Assembly: GCF_010975035.1 (NCBI RefSeq)
Contig: NZ_JAAIUV010000021.1
Coordinates: 1 to 63,336 of the forward strand
Reading direction: 5' to 3'
From: Neobacillus thermocopriae
GTDB taxonomy: Bacteria > Bacillota > Bacilli > Bacillales > Cytobacillaceae
DNA: 63,336 bases
The stretch's first letter is position 1. Each line of letters begins with the position of its first letter. The notes below the pieces were generated by a model. The model did no database searches, was not told the DNA's origin, and worked only from the letters and a program-made list of their open reading frames with translations. Positions 8,369-17,694 of this stretch are shown in pieces. The translations under genes and the position numbers were made by a program.

Positions 8369-9330
8369 TCGTATTCCTCCCTAAACCGGCGAGAGATATA
8401 TTGAGCAATCAAGTTCATAATTAGTGTAAAGATAAATAATGTCATCCCGACAGCATAGATGCTGTAATAAATAGTCGTCCCATAACCAGCATCCCCTTGA
8501 CTAACTTGTACAATATAAGCAGTCATCGTTTGGATCGAGTTTGTTACATTCCAATCAACGTTTGGTGTAGACCCTCCAGCTATCGCTACAATCATTGTTT
8601 CACCAATTGCACGTGAAATGGCCAATACAATTGAAGAAATAATGCCAGAGATCGCAGCCGGAAGAACCACTTTTAAAGCTACTTCAAATTTTGTGGCTCC
8701 AAGGGCAAAAGCTCCTTCACGCATAGAATTTGGGACGGAAACTAACGCATCTTCAGAAAGTGACGCAATCATTGGTGTAATCATAATTCCAATAACAATT
8801 CCCGGGCTCAACGCATTAAATAATTCAAGTCCAGGTATGATTTCCCTTAATAATGGAGTTACAAATGTAAGAGCAAAAAAACCATAAACGATCGTTGGAA
8901 TTCCAGCTAACACTTCCAATATTGGTTTAATTATCCTGCGAGTGCGTTCGGTAGCATACTCACTTAAATAGATAGCGGATGTCAATCCAATTGGAATGGA
9001 TACAATTATTGCAATAAAAGTAACCTTCAATGTTCCTAAAACCAAGGGTAGGATGCCAAAAGTCCCTTCAGTCTCAGAAAATGGATACCATTTTTTTGTC
9101 GTTAAGAATTCCAGAATGGAAACCGTTTGAAAGAATGTGATTGTTTCAAAAATCAAAGTTAGAACAGTCCCAATTGTTGTTAATACAGATACCACTGCTG
9201 CCAATAATAAAATCATTGGTATAAATTTCTCAATAATGCCTGCAGTATTATGATTTTTCTTCTTCTCTTCAATTAATTTCTGGATGGAAAGAGAATTCAC
9301 ATTTTGAATAGCCAATTCAATAACCCCCAT
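8365..9330 (-). CDS. pstC: Phosphate ABC transporter permease PstC
   Basis: The partner membrane subunit to PstA. It has six membrane helices, the loop around SMREGAFALGATKFE and the family motif RAIGETM. Start choice is uncertain. An ATG at 9372 lies inside the pstS-pstC hairpin and would add an unlikely hydrophobic leader. The ATG at 9330 has no clear ribosome site. A TTG at 9315 has GGGGG about eight bases upstream and may be the real start. Confidence 0.92.
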   Translation of the reverse strand: MGVIELAIQNVNSLSIQKLIEEKKKNHNTAGIIEKFIPMILLLAAVVSVLTTIGTVLTLIFETITFFQTVSILEFLTTKKWYPFSETEGTFGILPLVLGTLKVTFIAIIVSIPIGLTSAIYLSEYATERTRRIIKPILEVLAGIPTIVYGFFALTFVTPLLREIIPGLELFNALSPGIVIGIMITPMIASLSEDALVSVPNSMREGAFALGATKFEVALKVVLPAAISGIISSIVLAISRAIGETMIVAIAGGSTPNVDWNVTNSIQTMTAYIVQVSQGDAGYGTTIYYSIYAVGMTLFIFTLIMNLIAQYISRRFREEYE

Positions 9331-9341
9331 TCGAAAACATA

Positions 9342-9377
9342 ACAATATGAGAAGCACGAATTGGCCTCTCATATTGT
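9342..9377 (-). other. pstS-pstC intercistronic stem-loop
   Basis: An 11-base perfect inverted repeat (ACAATATGAGA at 9342-9352 with TCTCATATTGT at 9367-9377) between pstS and pstC, without a strong T-run. Such stems usually stabilise the upstream mRNA or act as partial terminators, giving more binding protein than permease. Confidence 0.7.
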
Positions 9378-9399
9378 ATCGGGTATGAACTCCAACTTA

Positions 9400-10365
9400 T
9401 TATTTTAGCTCCTCTAATGTTTTCAGCTGTTTGTTGTATTCATCTTTAGGCAATTTCACGTAGCCCACATCCTCAGATAAATCTGCGCAATTTTCTAAAA
9501 CAAATTTCACAAAATGATAAACTTCTTCTTTGTCTTTAACTGCTATATTTTTCACATAGGTGAATAATGGGCGTGAAAGTGGTGCATATTCACTAGATTC
9601 AATAGTTTTATTATTTGGCTCAACCGGACCATTTCCTCCATCAATAGGGACCACCTTTAGATTATTTTTATTTTCTAAATAATAAGCATATCCAAAGTAA
9701 CCAATCGCATTCTTTTCTCCTTTTACGCCTTGAACTAAAATATTATCATCTTCAGAAAGAGCTGCTTTTTCTGCTAATGGTTTTCCTTCCAGAACTACTT
9801 CATCAAAATAGTCGTATGTTCCTGAATCTGTTCCAGGAGAGAAAAGCTTGATTTCCTCATCCGGCCATTCTGGTCGAATGTCAGACCATTTCTTCACAGT
9901 TCCATCTTCAACCCAAATTTTCTTTAATTCGTCAATCGTAAGGTAATCTACCCAATCATTTTCTTTATTTACAACAACAGTAAGCCCGTCAAATGCTAAT
10001 TTTAATTCAGTATAATCAATGCCTTTTTCTTCAAGTTTGGCCTTTTCTTCATCTTTAATTGGCCTTGAAGCGTTGCTTAGGTCTGTTTCACCAGCAATAA
10101 ATGCTTCAAATCCTCCACCTGTCCCAGAAGATGCTACAGACACCTTCACGCCAGGTTGCTCCATTCCATACTCTTCAACAACTGCCTCCATAATTGGGAA
10201 TACTGTGGAAGAACCATCTATTTTAATTTCACCTTGCAACTGCTTTGTTTCTTCTTCTACTTTTTTACTATTATTGTTCTGGGTTTCTTGTGCATTGCAG
10301 GCTGTGGTGAATGCTAGCACTCCGACCATGATGGCTGTTAGTGCTAATTTCTTAAAGCTTTTCAT
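9400..10365 (-). CDS. pstS: Phosphate-binding lipoprotein PstS
   Basis: The extracellular phosphate-binding subunit, anchored as a lipoprotein. The signal peptide ends in the lipobox FTTAC with Cys23. The mature part contains the phosphate loop DGSSTVFPI and the SGTGGGF loop of the PstS family. The 321-residue length is typical. It is the first gene of pstSCAB-phoU and is preceded by a row of PhoP-like boxes. Confidence 0.95.
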   Translation of the reverse strand: MKSFKKLALTAIMVGVLAFTTACNAQETQNNNSKKVEEETKQLQGEIKIDGSSTVFPIMEAVVEEYGMEQPGVKVSVASSGTGGGFEAFIAGETDLSNASRPIKDEEKAKLEEKGIDYTELKLAFDGLTVVVNKENDWVDYLTIDELKKIWVEDGTVKKWSDIRPEWPDEEIKLFSPGTDSGTYDYFDEVVLEGKPLAEKAALSEDDNILVQGVKGEKNAIGYFGYAYYLENKNNLKVVPIDGGNGPVEPNNKTIESSEYAPLSRPLFTYVKNIAVKDKEEVYHFVKFVLENCADLSEDVGYVKLPKDEYNKQLKTLEELK

Positions 10366-10424
10366 TCCTTCATTCCCCCTAATAGCTCCGTTTTATTTGT
10401 TGGCATATTTGGCCTACAAGACTA

Positions 10425-10499
10425 AGAATAAAGTATGACTGTTAACCTTGTTTGAAACTAGTGTTAAACATTTGTAAATGGATGTTGAAAATTTGTAAA
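10425..10499 (-). promoter_or_regulatory. PhoP box array and pstS promoter
   Basis: Read on the minus strand, six hexamers resembling the PhoP box TT(A/C/T)ACA begin at 10499, 10488, 10478, 10467, 10456 and 10445: TTTACA, TCAACA, TTTACA, TTAACA, TTCAAA, TTAACA. The spacing is 11, 10, 11, 11 and 11 bases. A -10-like TATTCT (10430-10425) follows nine bases behind the last repeat, in place of a normal -35. This is the arrangement of PhoP-activated pst promoters in Bacillus, so induction under phosphate starvation is expected. Confidence 0.82.
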
Positions 10500-10537
10500 T
10501 TTTTCATCGAACAGATAAAATTCTAATATTTTTAGCA

Positions 10538-10573
10538 CAAAAAAACTTGCCTCATATTGAGACAAGTTTTTAA
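10538..10573 (-). terminator. pbpA terminator
   Basis: A ten-pair stem (10545-10554 with 10558-10567, one G-U pair) followed on the minus strand by seven T. It separates pbpA from the pst operon promoter. Confidence 0.85.
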
Positions 10574-10616
10574 ATGAACCATGGAATTGTATATATTGTT
10601 CTATATTTGAACTCTT

Positions 10617-12710
10617 TTAATTCTCAGTAGCAGTTTCAGTTGTATTTTCGCCACCCTTTTTTAATTCAAAATAAGCATCCATTACACGACGGCCAATTAA
10701 GTGATTGATACTTGGTCCACTATGCCCCTGGTAGGCCCACGGAACAACTACAGCCATTGCTATTTCCGGATTATCATATGGTGCATAGGCAACAAGACTT
10801 AAGTTCGTCACTTCGGTTCCACGTTTTGATTTGTCAGAACCATCGTAAAAAGCTTCAGCAGTCCCCGTTTTCCCTGCTGGATTATAAGAGGCGCTTTTCC
10901 AGTGACCCACACCAGTACCGTCACCAACCTGCATTACCATACGGAATCCTTCTTGTACCCGTTTAATCCATTCATCTTTCATATCAATACGATTTAAAAC
11001 CTTTGGTTGCATTTCTTCAATAATAGGTCCTAATTCATTATTTTCCATTAACGGTTCTCGAATTTCCTTAACAATATGTGGCTGAACCCGATAACCGCCA
11101 TTTGCAATTGTTGAAACATATTGAGCAACCTGGATTGGCGTATAGGTGTCATACTGGCCGATAGCCAAGTCCAAAAGCAAACCAGGAGTCTTTGCTGAAC
11201 CTGGGAAACCGGTCATTTCATTTGGAAGATCAATTCCAGTTCGAATACCAAGTCCAAATTGACTATAGTATTTTCTTAGTGTGTCAAATGCTGAATAATC
11301 AATAGGAAGCCCTTTATTAGGGATATATTGTCCACCAGCCATTTTAATCACTGTTTTCCACATATAAACGTTAGATGATACTTGTAAAGCTCTTAAATCA
11401 TTAATGGAGCCAAAGGTTTTCCATGAAGATTTAACTGGTGTACCTGCTATTCTTAATGGTTCATCCAATATAACTGTTCCTGGCGTTATGGCACCAGAAT
11501 GGTATCCTGCCAAAATGGTTGCACCTTTAACAACGGAACCGACGTTATAGGAACTGGTAAAAGTACCTTGGGCATAGTCTCTCATTTCAAGTTTTCCTGT
11601 TTCTTTATCCTTGACCAATTGTCTGCCAGCCAGTGACAGGATTTCACCTGTTCGAGGATCCATTAAAACAACAAATGCTCGGTCTAAAAGACCGGTATTA
11701 GGGCTTTTTTTCGCATTCCACATTTCTTCCTCAATAATTTTTTCAACCTGGGACTGTAGCTCCATATCAATGGTTAAAACTAGATCTTTTCCTCTCTTAC
11801 CTTCTGAAATAACTTCGGTAGATAATACTTTTCCTGATTTATCTGTAATGTTTTTTACCTTCGCCTTTTCTCCACGAAGGACATCTTCATATTTTAATTC
11901 AAGATAACTTTTTCCAACCCGATCATTTCGACTATAATCACGTGCCAGATATTTATCAAGCTGTTCCTTTGGTAAGCCTGATTCCGATGAAGATACATCC
12001 CCGAGGATAGACTTTAACGTTTTACCAAACACGTATTCCCGTTCCCAATCCGTTGTTGTATCAACACCTGGAAGATTCTCTAAATTTTCACTTACTGCTG
12101 CAAACTCTTCTGGAGTAACATCTTTATTTTTTACAATTTGCGGGGTTAATGCATAACCACTATTAAAAGTCATATAAATAGCCCATGTTTCCAAATCGTC
12201 ATAGGTTAATCTGGCTAAATCCTTATCATTAATTCTTTCGAGTTGCAGCTTATATATATCTTTATCATCTAATTTTTTTTCTTTGAATAAAGCCCACTCT
12301 TTGTCCTTAATTTTTGCTTTCGCCTCTTCTGGATAGAGAGTAATCCAAAGGTCTTTTTTATCACGTTCACGAACTTTGGATATATCTTTATCAATCAATT
12401 TTGCTAATTTTTTGGCTGTATCAAGCATTTCTTTTTTCGTTGTATCTTTTGATTTTGTATAAATTATCGCGTTTAATGGAGTATTATCTACGATAACATT
12501 GCCGTTTCTATCAATGATTTTTCCTCGCGGTACAGGGTTACTTACCGTAATATCCTCTGTCCTTTCAATCTCACGTTTAAAATCCTCGCCAAATACAATC
12601 TGTAGTTCTCCCAGACGTAAAACGAGAATTGAAAATAATAAAAATACTACAAAAAATAACATATTTAGCCGAAACGGAAGCTGTGGCTTCTTCTTTTTAT
12701 TTCGATTCAT
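10617..12710 (-). CDS. pbpA: Class B penicillin-binding protein 2 (PbpA type)
   Basis: A D,D-transpeptidase for peptidoglycan synthesis during elongation, anchored by one N-terminal membrane helix (about residues 18-37). The dimerisation region with RGKIIDRNG precedes the transpeptidase domain. The catalytic motifs are visible as SVVK (in YNVGSVVKG), SSN and KTGT. The ATG at 12710 has AAGGTGG eight bases upstream; a GTG four codons earlier is the alternative. The 697-residue length fits PbpA. It sits between an MFS gene and pst as in B. subtilis. Confidence 0.93.
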   Translation of the reverse strand: MNRNKKKKPQLPFRLNMLFFVVFLLFSILVLRLGELQIVFGEDFKREIERTEDITVSNPVPRGKIIDRNGNVIVDNTPLNAIIYTKSKDTTKKEMLDTAKKLAKLIDKDISKVRERDKKDLWITLYPEEAKAKIKDKEWALFKEKKLDDKDIYKLQLERINDKDLARLTYDDLETWAIYMTFNSGYALTPQIVKNKDVTPEEFAAVSENLENLPGVDTTTDWEREYVFGKTLKSILGDVSSSESGLPKEQLDKYLARDYSRNDRVGKSYLELKYEDVLRGEKAKVKNITDKSGKVLSTEVISEGKRGKDLVLTIDMELQSQVEKIIEEEMWNAKKSPNTGLLDRAFVVLMDPRTGEILSLAGRQLVKDKETGKLEMRDYAQGTFTSSYNVGSVVKGATILAGYHSGAITPGTVILDEPLRIAGTPVKSSWKTFGSINDLRALQVSSNVYMWKTVIKMAGGQYIPNKGLPIDYSAFDTLRKYYSQFGLGIRTGIDLPNEMTGFPGSAKTPGLLLDLAIGQYDTYTPIQVAQYVSTIANGGYRVQPHIVKEIREPLMENNELGPIIEEMQPKVLNRIDMKDEWIKRVQEGFRMVMQVGDGTGVGHWKSASYNPAGKTGTAEAFYDGSDKSKRGTEVTNLSLVAYAPYDNPEIAMAVVVPWAYQGHSGPSINHLIGRRVMDAYFELKKGGENTTETATEN

Positions 12711-12825
12711 GGTAAAATCCACCTTCCCCTACACTTAACCTTTTCTATTTTAAAGGAATAAGATGTTTTTTTCCACGAGGAACTCTTGCCAGTTTCACAA
12801 AACTTGAACTCCCTAAATCTACATA

Positions 12826-12859
12826 GAAAAATGCGATGAGCAAAGATGCACATCGCATT
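12826..12859 (-). terminator. Terminator of the MFS gene
   Basis: The stem AATGCGATG (12830-12838) pairs with CATCGCATT (12851-12859), followed on the minus strand by TTTTC. It overlaps the stop codon. Confidence 0.75.
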
Positions 12860-14075
12860 ATGTAACTGGCAGCTGCACTCTTTTTATAAATAAATATATC
12901 AATGTATGTCCGGCACCAAGTAGCAATAATAAGATTGGTATACTTTTTTCCTCATTAAATAATGTAACCGCCACTAAAAAGGCGAGGATCGAAACAATCC
13001 TTCCTGAATTTAAAAATATTTCCCGGACAACAATATACTCTATTCTCATTTCAGCAGCTTTCCAACCAATTCCAATTACATCATATGTAGTTGAATTATA
13101 TGGGACGAGTAGGAGCGGGTAGGCGATAGCAATTGTTCCAGCATAAATTAACAGTTTAACATAACTTACATCCCAAACAATTAACAAAACAGCAGCGTAA
13201 AGTAAAATTCCACCAATAAGAATTGCTTTTTTTCGAAAAGATTTCTTAATATATCTTGAAGCAAAATAATAAGCGATGAACGATATTCCTGAATTTAATA
13301 ATCCAAAGGTTCCTAAAGCCATTTCACTACCAGTTGCAATATATACAAATACAGAAATAACAAACAAAAACGTTCCTTCTCTAAGCCCTTGAAAAAAATG
13401 AGCATTTGTCACTAGACGCCAATTTTCATTTTGTTTTCTTTCTTCAATAATCCGCTTAAAACAATACTTTCCTTTTGCTGGCCTTCGCTTTAACGAAAAG
13501 CTTAACAATACGGCAAGTGCAAATAATCCTAGTGATAAACCAAAGATAATTGTATAACCAGTAAACTTTTCAAATTTTGTAATAATAATGCCAGCAGCAA
13601 TTGGGCCAATCATTCCTCCAAAAGAAGAAAGAATCCCTAAAAAGCCATTAAAAAAATCTCTTGTCTCTGGCTCAGTTATTTCAAAAGTTAGGACATTATA
13701 GGCAAGCCAATAAAAACCGTAGCCTATTCCCAATAAACTTCCTAGGAGGAGTAAATAGGATGAGGCATTTGTTCCAGTTATGAGGACAGCAGCGTAAAAC
13801 AGAGCTAAAAATATGACTCCAATCCTTAATACAATTACCCTATCGATTTTTTTAGCCCAGCGACCTGCTAAAATAAACGTTAACGGTTGCAGAACAACAA
13901 TCGATAGGTTATAAAGCGCAAGATCAGTAAATTCACCCGTTTGTTTCCATAAATAAATGTTAACAAATGTGTTAGATAGGGCCACACTCAAAGAGTATAA
14001 ACCGCCAATAATCAACAATAATGTTAAATCCTTTGTAATTTCAACGTCCCCTAAAAACTTAAATTTTTTCGCCAT
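12858..14075 (-). CDS. yqgE: MFS transporter, YqgE-like
   Basis: A 405-residue membrane protein with about twelve hydrophobic segments in two halves and a basic central loop (LKRRPAKGKYCFKR). This is the layout of the major facilitator superfamily. The position between sodA and pbpA matches B. subtilis YqgE. The substrate is unknown, and no acidic transport residues stand out enough to suggest one. Confidence 0.85.
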   Translation of the reverse strand: MAKKFKFLGDVEITKDLTLLLIIGGLYSLSVALSNTFVNIYLWKQTGEFTDLALYNLSIVVLQPLTFILAGRWAKKIDRVIVLRIGVIFLALFYAAVLITGTNASSYLLLLGSLLGIGYGFYWLAYNVLTFEITEPETRDFFNGFLGILSSFGGMIGPIAAGIIITKFEKFTGYTIIFGLSLGLFALAVLLSFSLKRRPAKGKYCFKRIIEERKQNENWRLVTNAHFFQGLREGTFLFVISVFVYIATGSEMALGTFGLLNSGISFIAYYFASRYIKKSFRKKAILIGGILLYAAVLLIVWDVSYVKLLIYAGTIAIAYPLLLVPYNSTTYDVIGIGWKAAEMRIEYIVVREIFLNSGRIVSILAFLVAVTLFNEEKSIPILLLLLGAGHTLIYLFIKRVQLPVT

Positions 14076-14151
14076 ACAGAACTCCCCTTTTTCTTAAAAA
14101 GTAGTCTTCAACAAGAGAAGAGTTCTTATTCAATTTTAGAGGAAATAAAAG

Positions 14152-14186
14152 AGGGTATCCCTAAAGTAAAACTTTTAGAACACCCT
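14152..14186 (-). terminator. Second hairpin downstream of sodA
   Basis: A stem of about 15 pairs with several G-U pairs that form only in minus-strand RNA. It is followed by a weak T-rich stretch (CTCTTTTATTT). It lies about 80 bases behind the main sodA terminator and may catch read-through. Confidence 0.55.
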
Positions 14187-14264
14187 TGTTGTTTAATTTT
14201 GTGTTATTCAAAAATAAAAAAGTAAAGTATGGTCTTCTACCTATATTTAATAAAAAACTAAAAA

Positions 14265-14310
14265 AAGGCTGATCCCCAAAAAGTCCTTTATAGACCTTTT
14301 GGGCAGCCTC
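14265..14310 (-). terminator. sodA terminator (long imperfect hairpin)
   Basis: A long imperfect stem between AGGCTGATCCCCAAAAAGTCC and the complementary arm ending at 14309, followed on the minus strand by seven T; a T-run on the plus strand makes it potentially bidirectional. The same sequence type recurs behind phoH at 43303-43347. Confidence 0.8.
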
Positions 14311-14330
14311 TTTTTGTTTAAATTTTATAA

Positions 14331-14939
14331 TTATTTTGCAGCGCTGTAACGCTTAGCCACTTCATCCCAATTAACTACATTCCAGAATGCAGCAATGTAA
14401 TCTGGACGTTTATTTTGATATTTTAAATAGTAAGCATGCTCCCATACATCCAAACCAAGAATCGGAGTTTTACCTTCCATTAATGGAGAATCTTGATTTG
14501 GTGTGCTGGAAATCTCTAACTCACCATTGTTTACAGATAACCAAGCCCAGCCAGAGCCGAAGCGAGTAGTAGCGGCTTTTGTAAACTCTTCTTTAAATTT
14601 TTCAAAGCTACCAAATTTATTATTAATGGCTTCTGCTAATTCACCTGTTGGTTCACCGCCTCCGTTAGGAGAAAGAATTTGCCAGAACAATGAATGGTTC
14701 GCATGGCCACCACCATTATTACGAACGGCAGTACGAATTGCTTCAGGCACTGCATCCAAATTAGAAATTAGTTCTTCCACAGTTTTGGAAAGCAATTCTT
14801 CATTACCAGCAAGTGCATTATTTAAATTAGTAACATATGTGTTATGGTGTCTTGTGTGGTGAATATTCATTGTTTCTTTGTCAAAATGTGGTTCAAGAGC
14901 ATCTTCTGCATAAGGTAATTTTGGTAATTCAAAAGCCAT
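14331..14939 (-). CDS. sodA: Manganese superoxide dismutase
   Basis: Converts superoxide to hydrogen peroxide and oxygen in the cytoplasm. The 202-residue protein has the metal ligands His27 (MNIHHTRHH), the His in NHSLFW, and Asp/His in [12 protein letters not shown], the signature of the Fe/Mn family. GGSGWAWL-type spacing and Gln-containing regions favour Mn, as in B. subtilis SodA. The start has AGGAGG upstream. It is monocistronic, with hairpins behind it. Confidence 0.96.
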   Translation of the reverse strand: MAFELPKLPYAEDALEPHFDKETMNIHHTRHHNTYVTNLNNALAGNEELLSKTVEELISNLDAVPEAIRTAVRNNGGGHANHSLFWQILSPNGGGEPTGELAEAINNKFGSFEKFKEEFTKAATTRFGSGWAWLSVNNGELEISSTPNQDSPLMEGKTPILGLDVWEHAYYLKYQNKRPDYIAAFWNVVNWDEVAKRYSAAK

Positions 14940-15030
14940 GAAAAATTCCTCCTATGTATTATTTTAATCACAGCTTTAGTAGCCTAAAAAACCCTTTTGG
15001 AGTTTTAGAAAATTCTAAAGCTTCTTCTTA

Positions 15031-15060
15031 AGATTACCAAAGACCGGTAATCGATTTCAA
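15031..15060 (-). promoter_or_regulatory. Putative sodA promoter with palindrome in spacer
   Basis: Minus-strand TTGAAA (15060-15055) and TAATCT (15036-15031) are separated by 18 bases. The perfect inverted repeat GATTACC-N7-GGTAATC (15052-15032) covers the spacer and overlaps the -10. A second palindrome, TTTAGAA-AA-TTCTAAA (15004-15019), lies just downstream in the leader. Both are operator-like; the binding proteins are unknown. Confidence 0.4.
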
Positions 15061-15237
15061 ATAAAATGCTCCCATTAAACAAATTTAAAATCCCTCAAAA
15101 TCCTATTTATTATACCAAGGAAGCATGAAGACTTCATCTCTTAATTACCACCATTCTAAGAACAATAGATGATTCTTGTGCAGAATTGCTTCAACAGATA
15201 CAATAGAGTGATGAATACTATTTAAAGGTGGTTTTAT

Positions 15238-16008
15238 ATGAATATTTTTAAGCAATTTATGAAAAGCATTTATTCTCCAAAGGATATTGCTTTATTTCGG
15301 TTACAAGGAATCGGAAAAACCATTATGTATGTCTTCCTATTAACTCTCATTTCCATTATTCCTTCCATAATTTATTTTAGTTCAGCATTTACTACAGGAC
15401 TTGAAATGACGAAAACATACATGAATAAAACACCTGACTTTTCTATTAGCAATGGGGAACTTACTGCGGACACGAAAGTACCGGTCATAATCAAAGAAAA
15501 TTCATTAACATTCATACTGGACCCAACAGGAGCCATTTCCGATGCGGATATTGCCAATGAAGGAGATGCCATCGGACTTTTAAAAAATGAATTTGTTATT
15601 TCCGCAGGAGGGCAAACAAAAACCTCTTCTTATTCAATGATGCCAGGGCTTGAATTGTCTAAAGATGAAGTTAACAATCTTATTACCAATATCATAAGCC
15701 TAAAAAATATCATCATTCCCTTAACGGGAGCAATCATGTATTTAATGGCAATTGTATCCATGTTTATTGAGATAACTATTGTCGCTTTAATCGGCTTGGC
15801 ATTAGCAAACATTTTAGGGAGAAAACTTAGTTATTCTCACCTTTGGAGAATGGCTACATACAGCGAAACTTTGCCAACATTATTTTTTACGATCATGGCT
15901 GCACTAAAAACAACCGTACCAAATGGTTTCATTATTAATTGGATTGTTGTATTAATCGTGTTATTATTAGCTATTAATGAAATACCGAAACAAAATCAAA
16001 GCAACTGA
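15238..16008 (+). CDS. yqgB: DUF1189 membrane protein (YqgB-like)
   Basis: A 256-residue membrane protein. One helix lies near the N-terminus (about residues 28-50), then an extracytoplasmic domain of about 110 residues, then three to four helices at the C-terminus. The opening MNIFKQFMKSIYSPKDIALFR is typical of DUF1189. The start has AAAGGTGG upstream. Function unknown. It is divergent from sodA. I assign the symbol by synteny with B. subtilis. Confidence 0.8.
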   Translation: MNIFKQFMKSIYSPKDIALFRLQGIGKTIMYVFLLTLISIIPSIIYFSSAFTTGLEMTKTYMNKTPDFSISNGELTADTKVPVIIKENSLTFILDPTGAISDADIANEGDAIGLLKNEFVISAGGQTKTSSYSMMPGLELSKDEVNNLITNIISLKNIIIPLTGAIMYLMAIVSMFIEITIVALIGLALANILGRKLSYSHLWRMATYSETLPTLFFTIMAALKTTVPNGFIINWIVVLIVLLLAINEIPKQNQSN

Positions 16009-16039
16009 TCATCTTTTCAAGATGTTCGTTGCTTTTTTT
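15998..16039 (+). terminator. Terminator of the DUF1189 gene
   Basis: The outer stem AAAGCAAC/GTTGCTTT and inner stem CATCTT/AAGATG are followed by seven T. It overlaps the stop codon. Confidence 0.85.
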
Positions 16040-16101
16040 GTTCTACATATAGTTGGACAAGCATACGTATGAACTATCTTTAAGAATAGGGGGCTTATCC
16101 G

Positions 16102-16431
16102 ATGAAGAAAATAGTAGGTTTGATTTTAGTAATCCTTACTATATATGTTATTTTTATTGACTTGACTGTTGGAACCATCCCATCCGTCTCGAAAACAACA
16201 GTGGAATCAACTATAGAGGATACTAAAGAACCTAAATCGGACATACCTTCTTTTCAAGCAAAAGTGAATCCAGGTGAAACGGTGATTACAATCGTGGAAC
16301 ATCATTTAAATCAACCTCTTCCAATCCCTATTTCTGATTTAATTCAAGACTTTCAGCAGTTAAATCCCGGAATAAAACCAGAAGAAATTCAAATTGGCTC
16401 TACATATCATTTTCCCGATTACTCAAAATAA
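16102..16431 (+). CDS. yqfZ: LysM-domain protein YqfZ
   Basis: A 109-residue protein with an N-terminal membrane helix or signal anchor (residues 4-20) and a C-terminal LysM-like domain (NPGETVITIVEHHLNQ to YHFPDYSK) expected to bind peptidoglycan. An AGGGGG ribosome site precedes it. It directly precedes ispG, as yqfZ does in B. subtilis. A role at the spore or cell envelope is likely but not shown here. Confidence 0.8.
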   Translation: MKKIVGLILVILTIYVIFIDLTVGTIPSVSKTTVESTIEDTKEPKSDIPSFQAKVNPGETVITIVEHHLNQPLPIPISDLIQDFQQLNPGIKPEEIQIGSTYHFPDYSK

Positions 16432-16449
16432 TGAGGCTAACCCTTATTC

Positions 16450-16479
16450 TTGTCAAAATCACAACTGGACTGATACAAT
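16450..16479 (+). promoter_or_regulatory. ispG promoter
   Basis: TTGTCA (16450-16455) and TACAAT (16474-16479) are 18 bases apart, a sigma-A type promoter about 55 bases ahead of the ispG start. Confidence 0.65.
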
Positions 16480-16535
16480 TAAGTCGTATTGCTTTTAACC
16501 CATATTTTTCAATCCATTAAAGGAGAGAATTCCAC

Positions 16536-17642
16536 GTGAGTGAAATAATACATCGAACAAAAACCCGTCCTGTTAAAGTGGGCAATTTAACAATTGGCGG
16601 AAACAACGAATTAATTATACAAAGTATGACAACAACAAAAACTCATGATGTAGAAGCAACTGTTTCAGAAATAAAACGACTAGAAGAAGCAGGTTGCCAA
16701 ATTGTCCGTGTTGCTTGTCCAGATGAGCGAGCAGCAAATGCCATCCCAGAAATTAAGAAAAGAATTAATATTCCTCTAGTTGTTGATATACACTTTGATT
16801 ATAGACTGGCTCTTAAAGCTATTGAAGGCGGAGCAGATAAAATCCGAATTAATCCGGGTAATATCGGAAAAAGAGAAAAGGTTGAAGCAGTTGTAAAAGC
16901 TGCGAAAGAAAAAGGTATACCAATTCGAATTGGAGTTAACGCTGGTTCTTTAGAAAAGAAAATACTTGATAAATATGGTTATCCAACCGCTGATGGTATG
17001 GTTGAAAGTGCACTCCATCATATCAAAATTCTTGAGGATTTAGATTTCCACGATATTATTGTTTCAATGAAAGCTTCAGATGTGAATCTGGCCATTGAGG
17101 CATATGAAAAAGCCGCTCGCACTTTTGACTATCCTTTACATTTAGGAATTACAGAGTCTGGTACATTATTTTCTGGAACCGTAAAAAGTGCGGCAGGACT
17201 TGGAGCAATCATTAGTAAGGGAATAGGAAACACTCTTCGGATCTCATTAAGTGCCGACCCTGTGGAAGAGGTAAAAGTTGCACGAGAACTGTTAAAGGTA
17301 TTTGGTCTTTCTTCCAATGCTGCTACCTTAATATCCTGTCCAACTTGTGGCCGTATTGAAATTGACCTCATTAAGATTGCAAATGAGGTGGAAGAATATA
17401 TACAAAATATAAAAGCACCAATAAAGGTTTCGGTCCTTGGCTGTGCAGTTAATGGACCTGGTGAAGCCCGTGAAGCGGATATTGGGATTGCCGGCGCTCG
17501 TGGGGAAGGACTGCTTTTTAGAAAAGGGAAAATTGTCCGTAAAGTCCCTGAAGCCGAAATGGTTGAAGAACTAAAAAAAGAAATCGACAAGTTAGCTGAA
17601 GAATATTTCCAGAAAAAAGCAGAAGAAGAAAAAGCATTTTAA
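16536..17642 (+). CDS. ispG: 4-hydroxy-3-methylbut-2-en-1-yl diphosphate synthase
   Basis: The penultimate step of the MEP isoprenoid pathway, converting MEcPP to HMBPP with a 4Fe-4S cluster. Cluster ligands are visible as Cys268 and Cys271 (SCPTCGR) and Cys303 ([10 protein letters not shown]), with the conserved Glu310. The N-terminal TIM-barrel half has RVACPDE and DIHFDYRLA. The 368-residue length fits the bacterial two-domain form. ispH, encoding the next step, is also in this window at 24891. Confidence 0.97.
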   Translation: MSEIIHRTKTRPVKVGNLTIGGNNELIIQSMTTTKTHDVEATVSEIKRLEEAGCQIVRVACPDERAANAIPEIKKRINIPLVVDIHFDYRLALKAIEGGADKIRINPGNIGKREKVEAVVKAAKEKGIPIRIGVNAGSLEKKILDKYGYPTADGMVESALHHIKILEDLDFHDIIVSMKASDVNLAIEAYEKAARTFDYPLHLGITESGTLFSGTVKSAAGLGAIISKGIGNTLRISLSADPVEEVKVARELLKVFGLSSNAATLISCPTCGRIEIDLIKIANEVEEYIQNIKAPIKVSVLGCAVNGPGEAREADIGIAGARGEGLLFRKGKIVRKVPEAEMVEELKKEIDKLAEEYFQKKAEEEKAF

Positions 17643-17651
17643 TAACAGTTA

Positions 17652-17683
17652 AAGAAACCCGGTACATAACCGGGTTTCTTTTT
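17652..17683 (+). terminator. ispG terminator
   Basis: An 11-base perfect stem (17652-17662 with 17670-17680) around a short loop, ending in TTTTT on the plus strand. The A-rich left flank may also allow function toward yqfX. Confidence 0.9.
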
Positions 17684-17694
17684 ATGCTCCTATG

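Noticed and set aside
9331..9372. Longer pstC start at 9372
   Set aside because: That ATG lies inside an RNA stem, has no ribosome site and adds a leader foreign to PstC proteins.
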